The notes: a model not told the origin generated them from the sequence alone. Numbered from the stretch's first letter, positions 35,446 to 44,307 are shown. The stretch is 64,000 nt of DNA from CAIWHR01 sp963846855 (GCA_963846855.1 CAWJXK010000001.1:1-64000); one strand, 5' to 3'. Translations and numbers: made by a program.

Positions 35446-36282
35446 ATGCATTCCGGTGAGAAATCCAGTCCGGCGCCCACGGCGCGCGAAATCGCGGTCG
35501 AGCTCGCCGACGTCCGCTACGGCTACGACCGGAGACCCGTGCTCGACGGGATCTCGATGCAGATTCCGCGCGGCAAGGTCGTCGCGATCATGGGCGGATC
35601 GGGCTGCGGCAAGACGACGATCCTTCGGCTGATCGGCGGCCAGATCAAGCCATGGTCGGGACGCGTGACGGTCGCGGGGCAGTCGGTGCCGGACCTCGAC
35701 CGCGACGCGCTCTTCGCGATGCGCCGGAAGTTCGGGATGCTGTTCCAGTTCGGCGCGCTGTTCACCGACATGTCCGTCTTCGAGAACGTCGCCTTCGCGC
35801 TGCGCGAGCACACCGACCTGCCCGAGGAGCTGATCCGCGATCTCGTGCTGATGAAGCTGCACGCGGTCGGGTTGCGCGGCGCCGCGCAGCTCGCGCCCTC
35901 CGAGCTCTCCGGCGGCATGGCGCGACGGGTGGCGCTCGCGCGGGCGATCGCGCTCGACCCCATGCTGGTGCTCTACGACGAGCCGTTCGCGGGGCTCGAC
36001 CCGATCTCGCTCGGCGTCGTCGGCCAGCTGATCCGCCGGCTCAACGACGCCCTCGGCATCACGTCGATCGTCGTCACGCACGACGTCTACGAGTCGCTCA
36101 AGATGGTCGACTACATGTATTTCGTCTCGGCCGGTCGGATCGTCGCGCAGGGCACGCCGGACGAAGTGCGCGCTTCCCACGAGGCATTCGTACGCCAGTT
36201 CGTCGACGGCGCTGCGGATGGTCCGGTGCCGTTCCACTATCCGGCCACCGCCTACAGGACGGAGCTCTTCGCCGATGATTGA
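35446..36282 (+). CDS. mlaF: Phospholipid ABC transporter ATPase MlaF
   Basis: ATPase of the MlaFEDB complex that moves phospholipid between the inner and outer membranes. It has 278 residues with Walker A GGSGCGKTT from residue 50, Q-loop MLFQFGALFTDMSVFENVAF (the MlaF-typical QFGALF), signature LSGGMARRVALARAI and Walker B LVLYDEPFAGLDP. Chosen ATG at 35446; the next gene overlaps its end. Confidence 0.94.
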   Translation: MHSGEKSSPAPTAREIAVELADVRYGYDRRPVLDGISMQIPRGKVVAIMGGSGCGKTTILRLIGGQIKPWSGRVTVAGQSVPDLDRDALFAMRRKFGMLFQFGALFTDMSVFENVAFALREHTDLPEELIRDLVLMKLHAVGLRGAAQLAPSELSGGMARRVALARAIALDPMLVLYDEPFAGLDPISLGVVGQLIRRLNDALGITSIVVTHDVYESLKMVDYMYFVSAGRIVAQGTPDEVRASHEAFVRQFVDGAADGPVPFHYPATAYRTELFADD

Positions 36283-37093
36283 GCCCGGCCACGCCGTGGG
36301 GAACGGGCTCGCCAGCGTGTTCCGGCGCGTCGGCCGCGCGACGGCCGACGGGCTCACCCGGTTCGGGTATGCGGCGCGTTTCTTCGTCACGGTGGTGCGG
36401 GAATCGCCCGCTGCGTTCCGGCGCATCCACCTCACGCTGCGGGAAATCTACTTTTCCGGCGTGCTCTCGCTCATCATCATTCTCATCTCGGGACTCTTCG
36501 TCGGGATGGTGCTGGCGCTGCAGGGCTACGACGTGCTGCAGCGCTACGGCGCGGACCAGTCGCTCGGCGTCCTCGTCGCGCTCTCGCTCGTCCGCGAGCT
36601 GGGACCGGTCGTGGCCGGCCTCCTCTTCGCGAGCCGCGCCGGCAGCGCGATCACCGCGGAGATCGGTCTCATGAAGGCGACCGAGCAGATCTCGGCGATG
36701 GAAATGATGGCGGTCGATCCGCTCGCCCGCGTCGTCGCACCGCGCTTCTGGGGCGGGGTCATCTCGATGCCGCTGCTGGCGGCGCTGTTCTCGACGCTGG
36801 GCGTGTTCGGCGCGTATCTCGTCGGTGTGCGGCTCCTCGGCATCGACGCCGGCGCGTTCTGGGGCAACATGCGGGCCGCCGTCGACTTCCGCCACGATAT
36901 CCTCAACGGCATCATCAAGAGCGTCGTGTTCGGCGTCGCCGTAAGCCTGATCGCCGTGTTCGAGGGCTACGACGCGAAGCCCACCGCCGAGGGCGTGTCG
37001 AGCGCCACGACGCGCACCGTCGTCTACAGCTCGCTTACCATCCTCGCGCTCGATTTCGTGCTCACCGTTTTCATGTTCCGGGGGTTCACATGA
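36275..37093 (+). CDS. mlaE: Phospholipid ABC transporter permease MlaE
   Basis: Inner-membrane permease, 272 residues, with about five helices and the MlaE signature ALSLVRELGPVVAGLLFASRAGSAITAEIGLMKATEQISAMEMMAVDPL. Starts at ATG 36275 inside the end of mlaF. Its stop (within ACATGAGCG) begins a 409-bp repeat-bearing gap before mlaD, which would normally follow directly. Confidence 0.94.
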   Translation: MIEPGHAVGNGLASVFRRVGRATADGLTRFGYAARFFVTVVRESPAAFRRIHLTLREIYFSGVLSLIIILISGLFVGMVLALQGYDVLQRYGADQSLGVLVALSLVRELGPVVAGLLFASRAGSAITAEIGLMKATEQISAMEMMAVDPLARVVAPRFWGGVISMPLLAALFSTLGVFGAYLVGVRLLGIDAGAFWGNMRAAVDFRHDILNGIIKSVVFGVAVSLIAVFEGYDAKPTAEGVSSATTRTVVYSSLTILALDFVLTVFMFRGFT

Positions 37094-37400
37094 GCGCCGC
37101 CGGACCGTCCCGAACGCCTGTGCGAGCAGGGCGAAGCCAAGGCCCGAAGGGCGCGTCTGCGAGCGCGGGCGGCGACCGACATTCCAGCGACAACGCGAAT
37201 AATGCATGGGAGCGGAGGTCACGTGAATTGCATGGCCTCCGCGAGGTTCTGCCGGACTCGCTGTGTCACAGGGTCGGGCCACCACCCGCGCTCGCAGACG
37301 CGCCCTTGCGGGCAGGGCTGACGCCACGGCTCGAAGGGCGCGTTTCCCGCGGGGGCAGCGACTGCAGCGGCACGCAAATTGGCCAGATGAGGCACGCGAA
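37094..37400. repeat. Family B repeat insertion within the mla operon
   Basis: The 409-bp gap 37094-37502 separates mlaE from mlaD. Its first 80 bp contain the family B core (GGGCGAAGCCAAGGCCCG followed by AAGGGCGCGTC) shared exactly with the repeat before hisC. A second, partly inverted portion lies at 37280-37350 (CGCTCGCAGACGCGCCCTTG, then CGAAGGGCGCG), so the two could pair as a long hairpin. The remainder has no recognisable gene; mlaD's ribosome site (AGGGAG) is at 37489-37494. Confidence 0.55.
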
Positions 37401-37502
37401 GCGTGGCCTACGCGAGGTGGGATCAATGAGTGCGCCGAACCAACGCCGTCGCGCCGGCGGCGTTTCGGTCGGCTCGACAACGAGAATGCAGGGAGCCGCA
37501 CG

Positions 37503-37970
37503 ATGAATCGCAGCACGATCGACCTCTGGGTCGGCATTTTTGTGATGATGGGGATCGGCGGGATTCTCTTTCTCGCGCTCAAGGTCGGCAATCTCGTCTC
37601 GGTGGGGGCCGCGCCGGGCTACCGGCTCGAGGCGAACTTCGACAACATCGGCGGTCTAAAACTGCGCGCGCCGGTGAAGGCCGCAGGGGTAGTCGTGGGC
37701 CGCGTGGAAGCGATCCGATTCGATCCGAAGACCTACCAGGCGGTCGTCACGATGAAGATCGACGAGGGCACCGAATTCACCGCGGACACGATCGCGTCGA
37801 TCCTGACGTCGGGACTCCTCGGCGAGGTCTACGTCGGCCTCGACGCGGGAGGGGACACGAAGATGCTCGCCAACGGGGCTGTCATCAAGAAGACGCAGTC
37901 GGCCGTCGTGCTCGAAAAGCTGATCGGGCAGTTCCTGTTCGACAAGGCCGCGTCAGCAGGCTCCAAATGA
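37503..37970 (+). CDS. mlaD: Phospholipid-binding MCE-domain protein MlaD
   Basis: Inner-membrane anchored hexameric MCE protein, 155 residues: N-terminal helix (DLWVGIFVMMGIGGILFLALKV) and one MCE domain (YRLEANFDNIGGLKLRAPVKAAGVVVGRVEAI, ILTSGLLGEVYVGLDAGGD). Length and domain count match MlaD. Its stop overlaps the mlaA start (ATGA). Confidence 0.93.
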   Translation: MNRSTIDLWVGIFVMMGIGGILFLALKVGNLVSVGAAPGYRLEANFDNIGGLKLRAPVKAAGVVVGRVEAIRFDPKTYQAVVTMKIDEGTEFTADTIASILTSGLLGEVYVGLDAGGDTKMLANGAVIKKTQSAVVLEKLIGQFLFDKAASAGSK

Positions 37971-38692
37971 GTTCGCGCCCGACGCCCATGCGAGCACTGC
38001 CGGCCGCCGTGCTGGCGGCGACGCTGTTCCTCGCCGGCTGCGCCGCCACGCCGTCGAAGGTCGACCCGCTGGAGCCGATGAACCGGGCGATGTTCGAAGT
38101 CCACGACGTCGTCGACGGCAATGTCGTGAAGCCGATCGCCGAGCTCTATGTGCAGGCAGTGCCGAAGCTCGTGCGCACCGGCGTCACCAACGTGTTCAAC
38201 AACATCGACGATTTCTTCTCGGGCATCAACGGCCTCCTGCAGGGCAAGACCGAGAAGGCGGGCAACGACTTCGGCCGCGTGCTGCTCAACACGATCTGTG
38301 TGCTGGGGCTCTTCGACGTGGCATCGGACCTCGGCATTGAACGCGGCAACGAGGACTTCGGCCAGACGTTCGCCGTCTGGGGATTTCCGCAGGGCCCGTA
38401 CCTCTTCGTCCCGCTGTTCGGCCCGACGACGGTGCGCGACGGCACTGGCGTGCTGGTCCGCGTCTACGCGGGACCGGTCGGCTTCATCCCGTATGTTCCG
38501 CTGCGCAATTCGATCTACGGGCTGGGCTATGTGGACCTGCGGGCGCAGGCGCTCGACGCCGGCGAAGTCGTGAAGACGGGTGCGCTCGACCGATATCTTT
38601 TCATCCGCAACGCCTACCTGCAGCGGCGGCGGTATCTCGTTTTCGACGGCAATCCGCCGCCGGCGATCGAAGAACTGGAGGAGCCTGAATGA
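37967..38692 (+). CDS. mlaA: Outer-membrane lipoprotein MlaA (VacJ)
   Basis: Lipoprotein that removes phospholipid from the outer leaflet of the outer membrane and passes it to MlaC. It has 241 residues: signal peptide with lipobox LFLAGC, then DPLEPMNRAMFEVHDVVDGNVVKPIAELY, NNIDDFFSGINGLLQGK and FGPTTVRDGTG, all diagnostic for VacJ/MlaA. In this class mlaA lies inside the mla operon, as here. Its stop TGA overlaps an ATG (GAATGAAG) that appears to be the original mlaC start. Confidence 0.94.
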   Translation: MSSRPTPMRALPAAVLAATLFLAGCAATPSKVDPLEPMNRAMFEVHDVVDGNVVKPIAELYVQAVPKLVRTGVTNVFNNIDDFFSGINGLLQGKTEKAGNDFGRVLLNTICVLGLFDVASDLGIERGNEDFGQTFAVWGFPQGPYLFVPLFGPTTVRDGTGVLVRVYAGPVGFIPYVPLRNSIYGLGYVDLRAQALDAGEVVKTGALDRYLFIRNAYLQRRRYLVFDGNPPPAIEELEEPE

Positions 38693-39053
38693 AGGGAATC
38701 TCTGAACAAGCCCCGCACGGTTGCGACGGGGAGTTTTCGGGATGGGATGCCTCAGTTGCCAAATGAGGCGAGGCGAAGCTAATGGCCGGCCCCCTTAGCG
38801 AGCCTCGCGGAACGAACGTTCCAGTGAAGGCTAACGTGAGCAGCGCGAACGTTAAGCCGCGAAGCGGCGGCCGGAACTACAAAGCAGACCGCCCGAAAAA
38901 CCCCGTCCCTTCGCGCGGCTGCTGCCAAATGCGGCGCCTGCTTTGCCGCGCTCCTCGGCATCGTAGTGTGGACTACGACCTTCGTCGCGCGTCGCGCATG
39001 CATCCGCATTTGGCGTTGCAGCGCAACCGCGCGGGACTTGTTCAGAGGTTCCT
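38693..39053. repeat. Dispersed inverted-repeat element, family A, copy 2
   Basis: About 361 bp between mlaA and mlaC. The termini AGGGAATCTCTGAACAAG and CTTGTTCAGAGGTTCCTT are inverted repeats of each other; the inner part is nearly identical to 7788-8153 (including GGCCGGCCCCCTTAGCGAGC and TCGTAGTGTGGACTACGACC). Joining the flanks (...GAATGA + AAGCTATC...) restores ATG AAA GCT ATC, a plausible native mlaC start, so the element seems to have inserted between the start codon and the body of mlaC. Confidence 0.8.
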
Positions 39054-39672
39054 TAAAGCTATCGCGCGGCCGGTCGTGTTCGCCGCAATCTCGCTGGCAG
39101 CGCTGGTGGCGGTGCCCGCATTCGCGCAGGAAGCGCCGGACGCGATGGTGAAGCGCGTATCGCAGGACACGCTGGCGACTATCCGCTCGGACCCGCTCGT
39201 TCAGTCCGGCGATTCTGCGCACATTCGCGATCTGATCGAGGTCAAGCTCGTCCCGCATTTCGACTTCACACGGATGACGGCGCTGGCAATGGGACGCAAC
39301 TGGCGCAATGCGACGCCGGAGCAGCAGAAGCAGCTCGCCGACCAGTTCCGCGCGCTCCTCGTGCGCACCTACGCCGGCGCGCTCAACCAGTACCGCAGCG
39401 AGACGATCGACTACAAGCCGTTCAGGATGAAGCCTGACGACACCGAGGTCACGGTCCGCACGCAGGTGACCAAGACGAGTGGACAGCCGGTGCAGATCGA
39501 CTACTCGCTCGAAAAGACGCCCGAGGGCTGGAAGGCCTACGACGTGATCGTCGCGGGCGTGAGCCTCGTCACCAACTATCGCGACGAATTCAACGCGCAG
39601 ATCAAGAATGGCGGCATCGACGGCCTCATCAAGACGCTCGCCGACCGCAACAAGGGAACGCCCGCGAAATGA
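38998..39672 (+). CDS. mlaC: Phospholipid shuttle protein MlaC (5' end altered by repeat)
   Basis: Periplasmic phospholipid carrier between MlaA and MlaFEDB (Ttg2D family): VSQDTLATIRSD, VEVKLVPHFDFTRMTALAMGRNWRNATPEQQKQLADQFRALLVRTYAGAL and WKAYDVIVAGVSLVTNYRDEFNAQI. A signal peptide core (AIARPVVFAAISLAALVAVPAFAQ) is intact, but codons before LKAIARP belong to the family A element. I use the nearest in-frame ATG (38998), giving a 20-residue extended N-region; ATG 38782 would add 72 more element-derived residues, and a GTG (38972) lies between. Whether the signal peptide still works is unknown. Confidence 0.8.
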   Translation: MHPHLALQRNRAGLVQRFLKAIARPVVFAAISLAALVAVPAFAQEAPDAMVKRVSQDTLATIRSDPLVQSGDSAHIRDLIEVKLVPHFDFTRMTALAMGRNWRNATPEQQKQLADQFRALLVRTYAGALNQYRSETIDYKPFRMKPDDTEVTVRTQVTKTSGQPVQIDYSLEKTPEGWKAYDVIVAGVSLVTNYRDEFNAQIKNGGIDGLIKTLADRNKGTPAK

Positions 39673-39992
39673 TGCTGGAATGCGCACCGGGCTCGGGCGG
39701 AACGGGCCGCTTCGTCGCCGCGGAGGATGGCCGGCGCTGGACGTTCGCCGGCGTCCTCACCGTCGCCGACGCGGGGCCGGCGCTCGAGGCGGCGCGCGAG
39801 CTCCCTCTGCCCTCCGACGGTGTGGTCGACTGCGCCGGCATCGAAGCCGTCGATTCCACCGCGGTCGCCGTGCTGGTCGCGCTGAAGCGGCGTGCCGCGC
39901 AGGAGCAGAAGCCGCTCCGGTACACCAACGTTCCCGCGGCGCTGCGCGACCTGGGCGAGCTCTATGGCGTTTCGGAGATGCTCGCCGACTAG
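39669..39992 (+). CDS. mlaB: STAS-domain protein MlaB
   Basis: Cytoplasmic STAS-domain regulator that binds MlaF, 107 residues. RWTFAGVLTVADAG, GVVDCAGIEAVDSTAVAVLVALKRRA and the closing LRDLGELYGVSEML fit MlaB. The ATG overlaps the mlaC stop. A family C element begins directly after its stop codon. Confidence 0.85.
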   Translation: MMLECAPGSGGTGRFVAAEDGRRWTFAGVLTVADAGPALEAARELPLPSDGVVDCAGIEAVDSTAVAVLVALKRRAAQEQKPLRYTNVPAALRDLGELYGVSEMLAD

Positions 39993-40132
39993 AACCTATC
40001 TCAAAATAGGCTGCGCGGCCCGACTGCTTTGTCGTGTCCTCGCTCGCCCCTCGCTGTACGTGCCTGTACTATCTCGGGGCTCGCTGCGGGCCTTCGCGCA
40101 TTCGGGCCGCTCGCCCCATTTTGAAATAGGTT
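39993..40132. repeat. Dispersed inverted-repeat element, family C, copy 1
   Basis: A 140-bp element with terminal inverted repeats AACCTATCTCAAAAT and ATTTTGAAATAGGTT. Its middle (GTGTCCTCGCTCG, CCTCGCTGTACG, GTACTATCTCGGG, CTCGCTGCGGGCC) is shared with 63442-63568. It starts right after the mlaB stop. AT-rich ends and a GC-rich core would form one long hairpin. Confidence 0.75.
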
Positions 40133-40160
40133 CTGGCCTTATCGATCCGCGGCGCGGCGA

Positions 40161-41088
40161 ATGCCTCCCAACCGTTCCCACTCATGCCGCCGCCGTCGAA
40201 GTCGTCAACGTGATGCGCCGCTTCGGCAGCGTGCGAGCGCTCGCCGGGGTGAGCCTCGCGGTCGAGGAGGGCGAATTCTTCGGCCTGCTCGGGCCCAACG
40301 GCGCCGGCAAGACCACGCTCATCTCGATCCTGGCCGGGTTGACGCGCGCCGACAGCGGCTCCGCACGCATCCTCGGCCACGACGTGATCGCCGATTACCG
40401 CGCGGCGCGGCGGCTCCTGGGCGTGGTGCCGCAGGAGCTCGTGTTCGATCCGTTCTTCTCGGTGCGCGAAACGCTGAAGATCCAGTCGGGCTATTTCGGC
40501 ATCCGCGACAACGGCGCCTGGATCGACGAGATCCTGCACCACCTCGACCTCACGTCGAAGGCCGACGCCAACATGCGCTCGCTGTCGGGCGGGATGAAGC
40601 GCCGGGTCCTGGTCGGACAGGCGCTCGTGCACAAGCCGCCGGTGATCGTCCTCGACGAGCCGACCGCCGGCGTCGACGTCGAGCTGCGCCAGAGCCTCTG
40701 GGGCTTCATCCGCAAGCTGAATCGCGACGGGCACACGATCATCCTGACCACACACTATCTCGAGGAGGCCGAGGCGCTGTGCGGGCGCATCGCGATGCTG
40801 AAGGCGGGCGCGCTGGTCGCGCTCGACACCAAGCAGAACCTGCTGTCGCAGGTCGAAGGGCTGACGGTGCGCCTCGTTGCCGCGCGCGTCCCCGCGGCAT
40901 GGCAGGCGCGCGTCCGTCGGCAGGATCATCGGATTTTCGAAATCGGCCTCACGCGCTACGCCGAGCTCGAGGACCTTCTCGCCGCGCTGCGCGCCGAAGG
41001 CATCGCCATCGACGAGCTCGCACTTCAGGAGACCGACCTCGAGCACGTCTTCCTGCGCATCATGGGCGCGGTGGAGCGCGTGCCATGA
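40161..41088 (+). CDS. ABC-2 type transporter ATPase (YadG-like), probable frameshift at start
   Basis: ATPase of a two-gene exporter beside the mla operon. Walker A is GPNGAGKTT, Q-loop VPQELVFDPFF, signature LSGGMKRRVLVGQAL, Walker B VIVLDEPTAGVD, switch His in LTTHYLEEAEAL. The main frame has no ATG before 40213, which would cut off the first beta strand (AAAVEVVNVMRRFGSVRAL). An ATG at 40161 lies one frame off; removing one C from CCC (40167-40169) gives MPPTVPTHAAAVEVV in frame. I therefore propose 40161 with a one-base error; an in-frame GTG (40210) or ATG (40213) is the alternative. Confidence 0.8.
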
Positions 41089-41858
41089 TGCGGGGCGCGG
41101 GCTGGCCCACGCTCCTCTACAAGGAGCTGCTGCGCTTCTGGAAGGTGTCGTTCCAGACGATCGCTGCGCCCGTCGCCAACTCGCTTCTCTACCTGCTCAT
41201 CTTTTCGCACGTGCTGGAATCGCGGATCACGGTGTTCGACGGCCAGGTTGGCTACACGGCCTTCCTGATTCCCGGGCTCGTGATGATGGCGGTGCTGCAG
41301 AACGCATTCGCCAACAGCTCGTCGTCGCTCATCCAGTCGAAGATCACCGGCAATCTCATCTTCGTGCTGCTGCCGCCGCTTTCGCCGGCCGACCTGTTCA
41401 TCGCCTACGTGCTGGGGGCGATGGTGCGCGGCATCGTGGTCGGCCTGGGCGTGTTCGCGGTCACGCTCTTCTTCCTGCCGGCGCTGGCCGCGCTGCCGCA
41501 TCCGCTGTGGGCGCTGGGGTTCGCGCTGCTCGGCAGCGCGATCCTGGGGACGATGGGCATCATCGCCGGCATCTGGGCGGAGAAATTCGACCAGCTCGCG
41601 GGCTTCCAGAATTTCGTCATCATGCCGCTCACTTTCCTCTCGGGCGTGTTCTACTCGATTCACTCGCTGCCGCCGTTCTGGCAGTCGCTGTCCCGGTTCA
41701 ATCCGTTCTTCTATATGATCGACGGCTTCCGCTATGGCTTCTTCGGCCTCTCGGACGTGGAGCCGGCGATCTCGCTCGCAATCGTCGCCACCTGCTGCGT
41801 CGCGCTCGCGGCGCTCACACTCGCGCTGCTGGCGAGCGGCTGGAAGCTGCGGCGCTGA
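41085..41858 (+). CDS. ABC-2 type transporter permease (YadH-like)
   Basis: A 257-residue, six-helix permease of the ABC-2 family: LLYKELLRFWKVSFQTIAAPVANSLLYLLIF, GYTAFLIPGLVMMAVLQNAFANSSSSLIQSK, LTFLSGVFYSIHSLPPFWQ and NPFFYMIDGFRYGFFG. Its ATG overlaps the ATPase stop. The pair resembles E. coli YadGH; the exported substrate is unknown, though the site between mla and murA suggests an envelope role. Confidence 0.9.
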   Translation: MMRGAGWPTLLYKELLRFWKVSFQTIAAPVANSLLYLLIFSHVLESRITVFDGQVGYTAFLIPGLVMMAVLQNAFANSSSSLIQSKITGNLIFVLLPPLSPADLFIAYVLGAMVRGIVVGLGVFAVTLFFLPALAALPHPLWALGFALLGSAILGTMGIIAGIWAEKFDQLAGFQNFVIMPLTFLSGVFYSIHSLPPFWQSLSRFNPFFYMIDGFRYGFFGLSDVEPAISLAIVATCCVALAALTLALLASGWKLRR

Positions 41859-41887
41859 CGAGCACCGTAATAACCGACGGAACCGCC

Positions 41888-42133
41888 ATGGTCACGCCAG
41901 AATCGATCGAAAAGCAGATTGCCGCCAGCATTCCCTGCGCGCACATCGCCGTTCGCGGCGACGGCCACCACTGGGAAGCCGTCATCGTGAGCACCGCCTT
42001 CGACGGGCTCTCGAGGGTCCGCGCGCACCAGCTCGTCTATGCCGCGCTGGGCGACCGGATGCGCGAGGAGATCCACGCGCTGTCGATGACGACGCTGACG
42101 CCCGCCCAATGGCAGGCGGCGCGCGGCGCCTGA
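41888..42133 (+). CDS. ibaG: BolA-family protein (IbaG-like)
   Basis: An 81-residue BolA/IbaG protein, which with monothiol glutaredoxins handles [2Fe-2S] clusters. HIAVRGDGHHWEAVIVSTAFDGLSRVRAHQLVYAALGDRM contains the conserved RVxxHQxVY motif. It lies one base before murA, the same linkage as ibaG-murA in E. coli. Confidence 0.9.
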   Translation: MVTPESIEKQIAASIPCAHIAVRGDGHHWEAVIVSTAFDGLSRVRAHQLVYAALGDRMREEIHALSMTTLTPAQWQAARGA

Positions 42134-42134
42134 C

Positions 42135-43388
42135 ATGGACAAGCTGCTGATCGAAGGCGGACGGCCGCTCCACGGCGAGGTCCGCGTCTCGGGCGCGAAG
42201 AACGCCGCGCTTCCGATCCTGTGCGCCGGCCTCCTGACGGCCGAGCCGCTCATTTTGCGCAACGTCCCTCGGCTCAACGACATCCGGACGATGCAGTCGC
42301 TGCTGGCGCAAATGGGGGTCCGCTGCGAGGTGGGCGACGACGCGACGGTTGCGCTCGACGCAGCGCGCATCGACTGGCCGCTCGCGCCCTATGAGCTCGT
42401 GAAGACGATGCGCGCGTCGATCCTCGCGCTCGGACCGCTGCTAGCACGCTGCGGCGAGGCGCGCGTCTCGCTGCCGGGCGGCTGCGCGATTGGCCTCCGA
42501 CCGGTCGACCAGCACGTGAAGGGGCTGACGGCGATGGGCGCCGAGATCGACCTCGAGCACGGGTACATTAACGCACGCGCGAGGCGGCTCATCGGGACGC
42601 GCTTCGTGTTCGACGTCGTGACGGTGACGGGAACCGAGAACCTGCTGATGGCGGCCACGCTCGCGCAGGGCACGACGACGCTCGAGAACGCGGCGCGCGA
42701 GCCCGAGATCGTCGACCTCGCACGCTGTCTCACGGCAATGGGGGCGCGCATCGACGGCGCGGGCACCGATCGCATCGTCATCGAGGGTGTCACGCACCTC
42801 GGAGGCGCGACCCACACGATCATGCCCGACCGGATCGAGACGGGAACGTTCCTCGCCGCGGTCGCCGCGGCGGGCGGCAAGGCGACGCTCACCGGCACGC
42901 AGGCCGATGCGCTCGACTCGGTGCTGGAGAAGCTGCGCGAAGCCGGCGCCGCGATCGAGGTGACGGCGGACACGATCCGCATCGCCCGTCACGAGCCGCT
43001 GCGCGCGTTCGCGCTGCGCACGGCGCCGTATCCCGCGTTTCCGACGGACATGCAGGCGCAGATGATGGCGCTCGCGGCGTGCGCGACGGGAGCCTCGACG
43101 ATCACCGAGACCATCTTCGAGAACCGGATGATGCACGTGCAGGAGCTGGTCCGCCTCGGCGCCGACATCGAAGTCGAAGGCAGCACCGCCATCGTCCGCG
43201 GCGTGCCCAAGCTCGCCGGCGCGAACGTGATGGCGACCGATCTGCGTGCCTCTGCGTGCCTCGTGATCGCGGGGCTCGTCGCGGAGGGCGACACGACGAT
43301 CGACCGCATCTACCACCTCGATCGCGGCTACGAGCGCATCGAGGCGAAGCTCTCCGCCCTGGGGGCGCAGATCCGCCGCGTGGCATGA
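42135..43388 (+). CDS. murA: UDP-N-acetylglucosamine 1-carboxyvinyltransferase MurA
   Basis: First committed enzyme of peptidoglycan synthesis, 417 residues. KNAALP at 22-27, the catalytic Cys117 in LPGGCAIGLRPVD (fosfomycin target), YPAFPTDMQAQMMAL and the terminal RGYERIEAKLSALGAQIRRV are intact. Confidence 0.96.
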   Translation: MDKLLIEGGRPLHGEVRVSGAKNAALPILCAGLLTAEPLILRNVPRLNDIRTMQSLLAQMGVRCEVGDDATVALDAARIDWPLAPYELVKTMRASILALGPLLARCGEARVSLPGGCAIGLRPVDQHVKGLTAMGAEIDLEHGYINARARRLIGTRFVFDVVTVTGTENLLMAATLAQGTTTLENAAREPEIVDLARCLTAMGARIDGAGTDRIVIEGVTHLGGATHTIMPDRIETGTFLAAVAAAGGKATLTGTQADALDSVLEKLREAGAAIEVTADTIRIARHEPLRAFALRTAPYPAFPTDMQAQMMALAACATGASTITETIFENRMMHVQELVRLGADIEVEGSTAIVRGVPKLAGANVMATDLRASACLVIAGLVAEGDTTIDRIYHLDRGYERIEAKLSALGAQIRRVA

Positions 43389-44206
43389 CCGACCTCCGCG
43401 CCTCGCCGCTCGGCCGCGCGACGGTTTACGCGGACACCTACGATGCCGGGCTCCTGTTTGCGGTCGAGCGCGCGCCGCTTCGCGACGGGCTGGGGTTCGG
43501 GGCGACGCTGCCGTTCCGCGGTGCCGACCTCTGGACCGCGTACGAAGTGTCGTGGCTCGATCCGCACGGCAAGCCGCACGTCGGTGTCGCGACGTTCGCG
43601 GTTCCGGCGCATTCCCCTCGCATCGTCGAATCTAAGTCCGTGAAGCTCTACCTCACAGCGCTCAACCAGTCCAAATTTGCGTCGCACGACGCCGTGGCGA
43701 CAACGCTCGCGCGCGACCTGTCGGTCGCCACCGGCGCGGCGGTGGACGCCTTGCTTGACGCGCCGGAGGCCTTCGCAGCGCGCGGACGGGAGGAGCTCTC
43801 CGGCGAGTGCCTCGATGCATTGCCGCTGGCGGTCGACACGTTCGCGCCGGAGCCCGATGCCCTCACGGCCGCAGGCGCCGTCATCGACAAGACGTGGATG
43901 ACGCGATTGTTTCGCTCGGTGTGTCCCGTCACGGGCCAGCCTGACTACGCGAGCGTGCAGATCCGCTACCGCGGTCCGGCGATCGATCCCGCGGGCCTGC
44001 TGCGCTACCTCGTGTCGTTCCGGCGCCATCCGGGCTTCCACGAGCACTGCGTCGAGCGGATCTTCGCCGACGTCCTGCAGCGTTGCCGGCCAGAATCGCT
44101 GGCGGTCTATGCGCGCTTCACGCGCCGCGGCGGCGTCGACATCAATCCGTTCCGTACGAGCGGCGACGAGCCGGCGCCGGCGAACGTTCCCACCGCGCAA
44201 CAGTAG
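43385..44206 (+). CDS. queF: NADPH-dependent 7-cyano-7-deazaguanine reductase QueF
   Basis: Reduces preQ0 to preQ1 in queuosine (tRNA wobble base) synthesis. It has 273 residues, the long two-domain YqcD/E. coli type: ESKSVKLYL motif at 82-90, the nucleophile Cys180 in CPVTGQPDYAS, and FRRHPGFHEHCVERI. Its ATG overlaps the murA stop, so it is cotranscribed with cell-wall genes rather than with queCDE. Confidence 0.92.
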   Translation: MTDLRASPLGRATVYADTYDAGLLFAVERAPLRDGLGFGATLPFRGADLWTAYEVSWLDPHGKPHVGVATFAVPAHSPRIVESKSVKLYLTALNQSKFASHDAVATTLARDLSVATGAAVDALLDAPEAFAARGREELSGECLDALPLAVDTFAPEPDALTAAGAVIDKTWMTRLFRSVCPVTGQPDYASVQIRYRGPAIDPAGLLRYLVSFRRHPGFHEHCVERIFADVLQRCRPESLAVYARFTRRGGVDINPFRTSGDEPAPANVPTAQQ

Positions 44207-44265
44207 ACGGCCCTCGACTGCGTAGCCGCGATCGTTCCGGCAAAGGCCAGCCGCACCCCGTCCGG

Positions 44266-44271
44266 TAGAAT
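44266..44271 (+). promoter_or_regulatory. Possible -10 element upstream of hisG
   Basis: TAGAAT in an AT-rich patch (GGTAGAATAAAG), 36 bp before the hisG GTG. No convincing -35 lies at the right spacing, so this is tentative. Confidence 0.35.
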
Positions 44272-44307
44272 AAAGCCTTCGCTGCAACGCCATTCGCGCA
44301 GGCTTCC

